DNA from: Watersipora subatra
Lineage: Eukaryota > Bryozoa > Gymnolaemata > Cheilostomatida > Watersiporidae
Length of the DNA stretch: 64,000 nucleotides
Assembly: GCF_963576615.1 (NCBI RefSeq)
Contig: NC_088712.1
Span: 28,425,870-28,489,869, forward strand
Reading direction: 5' to 3'
Positions 25,201 to 35,600 of this stretch are shown one piece after another; positions within the stretch are counted from its first letter, which is position 1, and every line of letters begins with the position of its first letter. The translations under genes were made by a program, and so were the position numbers. Under the pieces are notes generated by a model. The model was not told where the DNA came from. It did not search any database and saw nothing but the letters and a program-made list of their open reading frames with translations.

Positions 25201-28200
25201 GGACAGACTATTGCTAAGCTCTTCCTCTGAAGAATAATTCCACGAAGCAGATGCTTGGTGAGCCTCTTATTTTCTAGGCTTTTCGGCTACCCTTCTCCGT
25301 TTTGACGAACAACAAACAGAGTAGTGATTCATACCATTGCATCTGTGACATCGCTTGCCATAGGCTGGGCAAGATCTAGGGGGATGCCGTGTAGCACAAC
25401 GTTGACACACTCCTGTTGCAGCCTCCGGCTTCCTGCCAATCCTAGACTTCCCGCTGTGGGTCACTACCTTCACTTCATCCTGAAAACGACATTCGATAGT
25501 CTTCAGGTCTCTATTAGCACTCTCAACTGATCGACACACGTCCAGTGCCCCTGCAAGTGATATATTGGACTTCTCAAACAGCCGACGTCTAGTGCGATCA
25601 CTCTCTATACCCAAAATGAGAGCCTGTAAAACCATCCTGTCGTACAAATCCCTCAACTGGCAAAGCCTGGCTGTATTGTGAAGTTCTGTCACAAACTCAT
25701 CTATCGTGAGCCTGCCTTGCTTTGATGTCAACAGTTTATGTGTCATGGTGACAGTGTTAACTCTCGGTGCACAGTACTTATCAAACTGGCCACTAACTTT
25801 GGCAAAATTCTCTTTGTCCGTGTCCTCCTCCCATGCAAATGAGTCAAAAATGTCCAGGCCCCTTGGCCCTATGGTTCTCAGCAGCAAAGCAACTTTAACT
25901 TTGTCATCGGCAGCACTCTTTTTAGAAGCGGTAATAAACAGATCAAAGTTTCGTTTGAATATCTTCCACTGCTTCGGCAAGTCACCACCCTCCTTTAAAG
26001 GCTTCGGGCACAACAGCTTCTCCATAGCTGGGTTAACTCCACCGACGCACGTAGCAAAATAATAACAATAATAATGATCACTACCAGACAAAGCTATACA
26101 CACACAATATAATTGGAATTATTGCTGTTGCTGTACAAAGCTATACACACAAAAGTAGCTTAACCCAGCATCACACAAAAAACTTCATCGAAACGCTCCC
26201 CTGTCAAACTAATAAAACCAAATAATTTCTATAATTAAAATAATAACCAATAAAATCGCCACACCAACAACAATCTGTGATGCTGCTCACTGAACTGACC
26301 ACCTCTCAGTAAAGCTATTGACACAAAATTACCTCAACTAGGGCACCATGTATATTTATTATGAGTTCGAGTGTCATTAACCCCACACTCTGGGTGTATG
26401 TTTGAACCTTACTCTGTGGTGAGTATTTTGGTATTTTCAGTGGCGTGGTCAGTCCAGGAGAGGAACTGCGCACACAATTTTATTTGTCTATAAAATTGAC
26501 TCGCTACAATGCGATCTACAGAAAAGCATAAAATGCAATCTGCAACATTTTATTTCTGTCATTTGTTATACAGTAGATACATGTATTGCAATTGTAAAGG
26601 GAGATATCTTCAAAACATTAAACATCCTTCTGGTGTAATCAATCTATCAACAGAAAAATGTGAGACAGAGTATCGAACTTTATTAGAATTCCTGTTTCCA
26701 TTCCAATGTTAGTGTCTGTTGTACAAAGGCAGTTTTAGTAGCGAATATACGTAATCAGAAACTATCTTTATGCTATAGGAGAAATTTCAGCAGAAGATGC
26801 AAAAAGCCATTGAGGAGACAACTGAGGAATGTGAAAGAATGGCAAGAGAGGAGGCAGAAAGAGTCAGACAACTCCATATGTTAGAAATTCATAAGCACGA
26901 ACTCCGGTAGGTTGCATTGATGTTTGGTTATGAGATCACAGATTTAAACTACAAAAAGGTGCTATAATAACTCTAAATTATTAAAATGAATTAAAGTAAT
27001 CAAATTCTGTAATAGTTTTTAAAATTCTTTGTTTTAGTGAATATCTCAACAAGAAATCTATAAAAATCTATCTCTTTCATAGATCCATGAAAGGTCTATA
27101 CAAATCTATGAAGCTAAAATATTCAGAACAACAATTGTTTACACGAATTATCACTGTGCGTCAGGAATGAGTTTTTGCTGTAGGTTTAAAAGTTATGTAA
27201 AATGTAACGTTACCAATGTCATGAACATATTGTAAATAATCTAAGTACTCATATATATTAACATTCTAATTACATGCTTCCGTCTCGATATACATCGCAT
27301 ATGCGCAGGGAAAATCACATGGAACAAAACACACACGTGTTAATCAACTAAATATATGATAGGTATCGACACTTCATCAGGCGCCGCCGGCTCGTGTGCA
27401 CACATAACAAACAACTGTCGTGCTTTACATAGTAGTAATTGTTAGGGTGAGTTAAACATACCAACCAATACCGCTTTTTAGTTTTATTTATTTCGTATTT
27501 ATTACTTAAGAGTTTCATTTTTGTGTTATTTGAAGGTTGATTTCTATTACTTACATGCAAGTTCCGTGTAAATCTACTGATACGTTCTGCAGGTATGATG
27601 AGCTGAAGGAGAAATATTTACGGGAGCATAAACACCGGAACAATGTAGAAAGTGACTTTCTGGTAAATGATATATTGCTATGCTAGTTTAATTATTTTAA
27701 GTCTATGATATATATTGTATCAATTAAAACGTCAGTTGCAAGTTTTAAAGCTATCTGTTACTGCATCTGCTAGCTATGGAGTCGCATTACTACTCTTTTT
27801 AGCTTGAGTCCAATTAAACCTTTTTCAACTTGTAAATTTCTAGCAGTATTTCTATTGACTGGTGAAAGCCATAGCTACATTTCAACCCTCTTTCGTGTAC
27901 TTTTGCCAGCTTGTTAACTATTTAATGGGCAGACTACATAAATATTTTTATCAGTTCCATAGGCGATCGACATTTATGTCGCTTTTGGTAGAGATTGATA
28001 AAGCCGTTATCTATGATTAATGCTATGAAATGATTATCTAAGGGTTGCATTATGCTATAAGATTAAGAAAATGGAAAGACGATCCCTACTAAAAATGAAT
28101 AGAGAAGTGAGTCAGCGCACAACTTGACATTATAAATGAAAATCTAAAAAATTCTTTGATCTATGTTGTTCAATGATCTTTTGACTGATCGATATGATAA

Positions 28201-28930
28201 TAATTCAGATGATGATAGCTATGTAAAGGTTGAATATTTAGAACACAATGGAAAAAGCGATGATTATAACAGCTCGAACAATAATAATGAAACAGACATG
28301 ACAACATGTTGCAAGGACTGCTGTATTGATTTCTGATGAAAAGAATGTTTCAAAGCATACCATACAGAAACAGCTGTTGCCATACATATGTGAATGTATG
28401 TTCATGTACGAAGGAACTAGTGAATACAAATAAATTAGAGTTCGAGCCACGTATTTCCATAGAGTACTGATTTTATTAAATTTTCAACAAAAGCTGCACA
28501 GATCCTGGTCATTTTTGAGAGATTTTAACCCAACAAAAGGCTAAAGACAGGTGGGTTCATGAAGAAACCAACACAATTTTCCTCTGGATAAATAGCTGTA
28601 TCGCCACCAGCTTTCAACATTTTTCTATGTTAATAACTGAAACTGCCCCAAAAGCTATCTTACAGTAATGCGGCTATAAAACCAACAGCTCTCTTGGGTA
28701 CATTTTAAGCTTTCTTAGTTATCAGTTCACATATCTAATATTTTTTTCAGGCCTTGCAAACTGACTATCAAAAGTTCATGGACCACACAGATGGCAAGTT
28801 CCACTCTGATTATCTGATGCGTTTGCGGAGACATGGCATGAAACTTTCAGAGCGGCGGCTAAGCGATGTATCGGAATACGAGCCTAAGAATATTTCAGAC
28901 ATCATAGTAGATGACACACTCCGCTTTTAG
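19242..28930 (+). CDS. Coiled-coil protein, 315 aa, seven exons; possibly C6orf163-like
   Basis: Exons: 19242-19289, 19428-19521, 19964-20189, 21531-21732, 26779-26906, 27593-27662, 28751-28930. They total 948 nt and join in frame from ATG to TAG with GT-AG introns. The protein is charged and almost wholly helical: residues from about 55 to 260 are Glu/Lys/Arg/Gln-rich heptad-like sequence (for example LERELRFQEELEEAVAAAEA), with no signal peptide or membrane segment. After the coil comes an aromatic patch, YQKFMDHTDGKFHSDYLM. The length and this C-terminal patch remind me of the vertebrate protein C6orf163 (about 329 aa, function unknown), but I cannot align them here. BBOF1, a basal-body coiled-coil protein, lies between COQ6 and ALDH6A1 in human and is an alternative, though it is much longer. 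Intron 4 carries an antisense Ty3/gypsy insertion. Confidence 0.85.
21773..21971 (-). repeat. 3' LTR of element 1
   Basis: A 199-bp copy differing from the 5' LTR at three positions, all transitions. It is bordered outside by TTTTA (21768-21772) and inside by the polypurine tract. Confidence 0.93.
21972..21984 (-). other. Polypurine tract of element 1
   Basis: The minus strand reads AAAAGAGAGGGGA directly against the TG of the 3' LTR. This is the expected plus-strand primer for LTR retrotransposons. Confidence 0.85.
22162..25266 (-). pseudogene. Decayed pol (protease, RT, RNase H, integrase) of element 1
   Basis: Protease: the expected LDTGA catalytic motif reads LDMGA (Met codon 25114-25116), flanked by in-frame TGA (25189-25191) and TAG (25036-25038). 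Reverse transcriptase: the catalytic region is VADD, with a frameshift near 24,535 and a TGA near 24,387. A second frameshift lies near 24,075. RNase H and the integrase zinc finger are in 22974-24056, where the second zinc-ligand His of the HHCC finger appears as Tyr (HTAYLG). A third frameshift is at the T run near 23,010 and another TGA near 22,877. The C-terminal integrase part (22162-22743) has the glutamate in PQSNGKVE. The element cannot be autonomous as written. Confidence 0.9.
25267..26103 (-). CDS. Gag-like protein of element 1
   Basis: Open frame of 278 codons. The likelier start is the internal Met at 26025 (residue 27), which gives about 252 aa. The N-terminal half has the hydrophobic/charged helical character of a Gag capsid. 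The C-terminus has two zinc knuckles, CQRCATRHPPRSC (C-X2-C-X3-H-X4-C, one residue short of the canonical spacing) and CHRCNGMNHYSVC (C-X2-C-X4-H-X4-C), followed by a basic tail. It ends in TAA at 25267-25269. The same frame continues into the protease region, so this stop may be a natural Gag terminus or a mutation. Confidence 0.85.
   Translation of the reverse strand: MCIALSGSDHYYCYYFATCVGGVNPAMEKLLCPKPLKEGGDLPKQWKIFKRNFDLFITASKKSAADDKVKVALLLRTIGPRGLDIFDSFAWEEDTDKENFAKVSGQFDKYCAPRVNTVTMTHKLLTSKQGRLTIDEFVTELHNTARLCQLRDLYDRMVLQALILGIESDRTRRRLFEKSNISLAGALDVCRSVESANRDLKTIECRFQDEVKVVTHSGKSRIGRKPEAATGVCQRCATRHPPRSCPAYGKRCHRCNGMNHYSVCCSSKRRRVAEKPRK
26331..26348 (-). other. Primer-binding site of element 1
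   Basis: On the minus strand the sequence directly after the 5' LTR reads TGGTGCCCTAGTTGAGGT. It starts with TGG, as expected for pairing to a tRNA 3' CCA end. The primer tRNA was not identified. Confidence 0.8.
26349..26547 (-). repeat. 5' LTR of element 1
   Basis: A 199-bp TG...CA repeat. It is the 5' LTR because coding runs on the minus strand. It is followed in the 3' direction of that strand by the primer-binding site, and outside it lies the TTTTA duplication at 26548-26552. Confidence 0.93.
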
Positions 28931-29633
28931 AGCTACCTTGGCTTTTACCATTGTAAATGACAACCTTTAAAATGTGAATGCAGATGTGCCTACATGTATT
29001 TGCATTTCAAGGCTGCATAGAAAGCGTCTACTTCTCTATCAAGCTATGAGGGGACAAATGCTTGAAGAGATCAGAAGCATATTCTGCTCTACCGACTAGT
29101 TGTACCTAATTACGACTAGTTGCGACCGATTCAAATACTCACTAATCTTCAAGTCTGTAATGGAAAGCTATTTATGTATTTATATTTTTGTACACTTTTT
29201 AACATAAGATCAGGTACCCAGTGAACGCGAACTAGCCAATACTGTTGTAACTCTGTCCTATGGTAGAATCACATGTCAGTGCAAAATTATTTTCTGCAGT
29301 AACAGCGCCAGCGTCAATATGTGTTGATGAAGTTACTCGCTAAATTAATTTTAGTCCTAAAAATGAATAGCCTGTGTGTGAGCAAGCAATCAGGAGCAAA
29401 AGCAAAGACCTATTCGTGTTATATTATGACACCAGATGTATTATGAACAAGAAATTGGCACATCATATACGTATGTGTAAAATATAGCAATAAGTACAGA
29501 TCCAATGGGCAGACAACTCTTATAACGCTCCTAAAAAGCGATAAAAAAATAAAGCAAATGGTTTGATCACAAGCTTGCAAAACCATATTGACAAATAAAC
29601 AGGAATAGCGGAGGGACGGTAAGACACCCTTCC
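28931..29633. other. Convergent intergenic space
   Basis: It holds the 3' ends of the coiled-coil gene and ALDH6A1. AATAAA at 29548-29553 is a possible plus-strand polyadenylation signal; no canonical minus-strand signal was found. Confidence 0.5.
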
Positions 29634-32600
29634 CTACTTCATCACCGGCATAGCTACAGTAGCTTTTGTAGATGTGGTATCCTCAGCTCTCCATAACTGG
29701 GTTACTGTCTTGAGCTGAGTGTAGAACTGAATACCCTACAAACATGGCATCATTCAGAAGTTGTCTCAACATTACAGCTGATTTTACAGTTGCTTAACTA
29801 CCATGATGACTAAGATCCTAAGGACAATATGTACGGGGTTGGGGCTGCCACTGTCCAACAGTAAAACAATCGTGACTGGAGTTCAACATTCACCATTTGG
29901 TAAGTAAATTAGCTTCTGAATAAATTGACTCAAACTGCTCCATTGTTGCTGGTAAAAGGAGCACAATTCCTGATGACATCCCACTTTAGTTACTAGTGTG
30001 AAACGAAACAGTTGAATACACATGCCATATACACGCTAATCAGACCACATAGCAGATGTACGGTGGTGTGCGATATAAACTGAACGTCTTTGTTGAATAA
30101 TAATAGTAATTTCTAATAATAGTTATTTGCTTGTGACATATTCATGAACCATTTACTGAGCTGTTATCTACAGAGCTGTGCAAGATAACTGAACCTCTGC
30201 TGAAAAACTAAAATTCTCATTTCCAACATTGTTACTCATTGTGAATTTAGTCAATAGCCATAAATTATATATTAAATTAATCCTTATTTTGTCCTCATTT
30301 CAAATATGTAAATCAAACAGCTGTAAACTGCTGTAAAATTATTTTTTAAATGACTATATAGGTGAAATTCTGAAACATTTCAATTTTTTAATATTTGAGA
30401 TGACATCATACAAAGTTGTGATGACATCATACAAAGTTGTGATGACAGCGAACAAAGTTGTGATGACATCATACAAAGTCGTGATGCCATGAAGCAAAGA
30501 GAAACAAAAACAGCTGACTTACAGCCTTGCCATAGAAGTTAAGGTCTCCTCTGAATGAGCCTCGGGATCCAGTGAATGAGAACATGGGGAGAGGGACGGG
30601 GATAGGTACATTCACTCCGACCTAAGTAGACATGAAAACTTAGGTATAACAATTACTGTCTAACGGGATGATCCTAGCTTATGTATTTGTATATTAACAA
30701 TAGTTCTTTTTGCAGTTTTGAAGCATCATATGAAACTCGAAGGGTGTCTTATTGAAACCTCTACCTACAGGACCTATGGCGATTGTTCTATCAAAATAAG
30801 ACACTAAAATCTTCAGTAACCCAGCAACGTAGACATTTTACTTTAAGCTCCACCGTTAATAGCTAACTCTCACCACAATGTACCTTTTGATTCAAAGAGC
30901 TCTCACTGCAGTACAGTAGTATGCTTACAAAATACATTAGACACTCCTATAACACAAACCTCCTATAATGTCAATTCTACGTAACGTAAAAAATTTGCGT
31001 AAAGTTTTTGTTTCGTATTATGCAAGAAATTCCATATAACATAAAGCGTCAAGTTGGTGCAAGCCGATAAAGCAAAGAGAATAAGTAGCTGTACAATTAT
31101 TCAGTAATACTCGTGAAGATAGTCAATTGGTGCAGGTATTAGAGTGTTGGTCAACCAATCTGAATGTAATGAATTGGAGTCTCATTGAACTCAAGCGTTT
31201 ATCCTAAGGTCTAACACAGGCTTGGGATAAAATGGACAGACAGACAGACACATCTCTTACGATAGCAAATACAGTATATATTTTTGTTTTACTTTATTGT
31301 AAAAATATGCATTTTTTTACCACCATCAACCTTGCCGTCTAGACTAAAGTGAAAAAATCGATTTAAATTGACTTTGAAGGTGTGCACTCCCCGTAACGTA
31401 AAATTACCATAATTATGGACCACAAACTGAGTGAAGGTGATAAGAAGAAAGAAAAAAGTTGTCAATAAAAACCAATAATACTAAAGTTACAGTCATTTAA
31501 TTCAAAAAGTTAGGTTTAGTTTTTTGCTATTTGAAGGATCAAAGAAGTGAGTTCAGGACAATCTTGGAACGGATTAAGCAACTTACACATATTTTACAGT
31601 TCTTATAACGTAACGTAAATGTTCTAATAACAGATTATTTGGGTCGTGATCACAGAAACCATGGTTAAGTTGGATTGTAAAATTTGGAGTTATCTACACT
31701 AGCAGAAGGAGAAAATTCTTAGTTATTTTGCAAAAAAAAATTTTGATTCTAGATTAATTACAGTAGATTTTATGGTCAATAAATTGAATGCACGTTTACC
31801 GTTAGTGCGAAACATCATTCTGAGAAAACTGGTGTTAAAGCTTGAGAAACGAAAACCAATGCAAAACTTTGTTTACATTTCAAAACGTCATAGCAACCAA
31901 TATCAAGAATTTATGATATTTATCTAGATTTCTGTATTTATATCCAAAAAATGATGCTGAATTTAAAAATCTGAACAGATTTTAGCTGGTTGTCATAGAA
32001 ATAGCTGTATATTTATAAGAAAATGTATTACTTAATTTTGCAAATATTAAAAACGGCTTGGCAGTACCGCAATATTGGGCATAGCCAAATCATCAACAAA
32101 ATCTTTAGAAAAATAACAACAGTAACATATTGCACACCATCGGTCACTATAAACTTCGATCTTGGAAATTCGAATAATTATTCTTATAATTAAATCTGAT
32201 AATTATTTTATAAAATCGAATAGCTATTCTTACAATTAAATATTATAATAATCTTGTAAGAATCGTTGGGAAAATATCATTGTAATCCCCTTTACTTTCA
32301 CTGCTTTTGACATCAGTTGGAATACCTGAGTACTCATTATAAGTGTCCAGAATGTCAGAGTAATCTTTAAAATCGGCAAAAAAAAACGATTATATTTATC
32401 GAACGCCATTTTTCAGTACTTCCTGTTTAGTGTAGCAACGGTTTTAAGGGGGTTTTTCCGAGGATTAAAGACTTCTATTGGCTAAACTGACTTCAGATTC
32501 AGAAAGATCACTCTTTGATTGGTTCAGATGCACATGTTACAAAAATCGTTACCAATATTATAAAATGCAGCAGGTGCAACTTCAAAGTCGGATAACTCAA

Positions 32601-35600
32601 CTTCGTGATTTGTGACTTAACCATGGTTTTTGTGACCGCGACACATTTACTTTGTAAGAGCATCTAGTGTATTTTAAAGAGGACAAAGAATTTGGATGGC
32701 ACTCTTAAGAGTACAACAGTCATATTTATCTTCACAGTCACTCCATTAGACATATTCTAGAACATTCTTCAAGTCTGCTTTATGAAAATAAACATGTGAA
32801 ACACTTTAACAAAAGCTATTTGCTACCAGGGTGATAAAGAAATTTTAAACAACTTTGAAAATTGACTAGGAATCCTGAACACGTTGCAGGAAACGGTAAC
32901 ATATATACATGTATAACCTGACAAACAAAGCCTACCTGACCCACATCAATTGAGTGGGTAAACTTTCTTGCTGTTGCACCGTTGGTAGTAAATATGGCTG
33001 TGCCATTGCCATACCGGTTGGCATTGATGAGGTCGATCGCTTCATCCAAGGTATCTACCTCCAGACTCACGAGAACTGGTCCAAATATCTCCTCCTGGTA
33101 GCACTGCATGTGTGGCTGAAGGATAAACAAACACAACAGTTCACTATTAGTTGACTAGTTAGTTGACTAGTTAGTGGACTAGTTAGTTGACTAGTTAGTT
33201 GACTAGTTAGTTGACTAGTTAGTTGACTAGTTAGTTCACTAGTTAGTTCACTAGTTAGTTCACTAGTTAGTTGACTAGTTAGTTCACTAGTTAGTTGACT
33301 AGTTAGTTCACTAGTTAGTTCACTAGTTAGTTGACTAGTTAGTTCACTAGTTAGTTGACTAGTTAGTTGACTAGTTAGTTCACTAGTTAGTTCACTAGTT
33401 AGTTGACTAGTTAGTTGACTAGTTAGTTCACTAGTTAGTTGACTAGTTAGTTCACTAGTTAGTTCACTAGTTAGTTGACTAGTTAGTTCACTAGTTAGTT
33501 GACTAGTTAGTTGACTAGTTAGTTCACTAGTTAGTTGACTAGTTAGTTCACTAGTTAGTTCACTAGTTAGTTGACTAGTTAGTTGACTAGTTAGTTGACT
33601 AGTTAGTTCACTAGTTAGTTGACTAGTTAGTTCACTAGTTAGTTCACTAGTTAGTTCACTACTTAAGGAATAAAATTGAGAGACAAAATTTATCATCTTA
33701 TAACTGCTTTCAATACGCTGAAATAATCATTATAGATAACTTTTACAGTGCACGGACCAAATTTCCCTCATTTGTAAAAGACCCTTATTGTAGTAACAGA
33801 GAGCTCAGTCATAGAATTCTAATAGTGATAAGAGTTATCATGGTCATAGAGCGCTAATACTAATAGAATTTCCACAGTCATAACAGCCAACCATAGCTCG
33901 AATAAAAATATCGCTATCACAAAAATATCACGAGTCATGGATGTGTCATAACCGACTAACCTAATGTCATGGTTGCAAAATTAATTTTCAAAAATACTGA
34001 GTTATAATGGAACAAACTACCGCTAATAAGTTACCACTACTAAGGTACAGTAAATCATAGAACTACCACTACTAAGGTACAGAAGCTCATAGAACTATCA
34101 CTACTAAGGTACGGAAGCTCATAAAATTACTACTAAGGTACAGTAATTCATAGAACTACCACTACTAAGGTACAGAAGCTCATAGAACTATCACTACTAA
34201 GGTACGGAAGCTCATAAAATTACTACTACTAAGGTACAGAAGCTCATAGAACTACCACTACTAAGGTACAGAAGCTCATAGAACTACCACTACTAAGACA
34301 CGGAAGCTCATAGAACTACCACTACTAAAGTACAGAAGCTCATAGAACTACCACTACTAAGGTACAACGGTTCATAGAACTACCACTACTAAGGTACAGA
34401 AGATCATAGAACTACCACTACTAAGGTACAGAAGCTCATAGAACTACCACTGCTAAGGTACAGAAGCTCATAGAACTACCACTACTAAGGTACAGAAGCT
34501 CATAGAACTACCACTACTAAGGTACAGAAGATCATAGAACTACCACTACTAAGACACGGAAGCTCATAGAACTACCACTACTAAGGTACAGAAGCTCATA
34601 GAACTACCACTACTAAGGTACAACGGTTCATAGAACTACCACTACTAGGGTACAGAAGCTCATAGAACTACCACTACTAAGGTACAGAAGCTCAAAGAAC
34701 CACCACTGCTAAGGTACAGAAGCTCATAGAACTACCACTACTAAGGTACAGAAGCTCATAGAACTACCACTACTAAGGTACAACGGTTCATAGAACTACC
34801 ACTACTAAGGTACAGAAGCTCATAGAACTACCACTACTAAGGTACAGAAGCTCAAAGAACCACCACTGCTAAGGTACAGAAGCTCATAGAACTACCACTA
34901 CTAAGGTACAGAAGCTCATAGAACTACCACTACTAAGGTACAACGGTTCATAGATCTACCACTGCTAAGATACAGAAGCTCATACAACTATCACTGCTAA
35001 GGTACGGAGGTTTATAGAACTACCTCTACTTTGATACAACTATGAAACCACTAATACTTCTATTATCATAACAACAATTATCACCCAGGTACTGTATAAT
35101 ATACCTTGACATTATGAAGCAATGTAGGTCCAACGAAATTGCCCTTCTCATAGCCAGGAACGACTATCTTGGTTCCATCCATTAACAGACTAGCTCCTTC
35201 CTGCACTCCACTTTCAACAAGAGAAATAACTCTCTGCTTAGCCTGAGGACTGATCAGTGGGCCAATATCAGCACCGGGCTGGTCACCTATTAAAGACATT
35301 TAATAAATGTGCATTGAAAGGCCAAAAAGATTCCTTACAAGCTGATATATTTTGCTAGCAGTTAATATATGTGCAGATCTTAAACCATAACTGTCACGAA
35401 CAACTTTTATCGTATTTACTAGGTAAATCAGACACGCTGATTCCGATTTTGTACTCAAAATTAAGATTAGTCCACTAACTTTCAGAGTAATGAAGGCTTT
35501 TTACAGCGTTTTAATATCGGTCTCGAAAACAACACGATCAGCATAACAAGCTCCGCCCATAAATACGTGACGTAACCTAGCTTCTTAGAAACAGAAGTTA

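Larger units (their letters stand above)
21773..26547 (-). mobile_element. Ty3/gypsy LTR retrotransposon (element 1), complete structure but decayed coding region
   Basis: The element is antisense in intron 4 of the coiled-coil gene. Seen: two 199-bp direct repeats beginning TG and ending CA, a 5-bp target duplication TTTTA (21768-21772 and 26548-26552), a primer-binding site abutting the 5' LTR, and a polypurine tract abutting the 3' LTR. Internal order on the minus strand is gag, protease, reverse transcriptase, RNase H, integrase, the Ty3/gypsy order. The LTRs differ at 3 of 199 positions (98.5% identity), so the insertion is fairly young, yet the pol region is broken by stops and frameshifts. 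There is no envelope-like ORF. Confidence 0.95.

Noticed and set aside
33067-33696. 209-codon LTSE/LTSQ repeat frame
   Set aside because: It translates the 12-bp intronic array and overlaps ALDH6A1 exon 11 in another frame.
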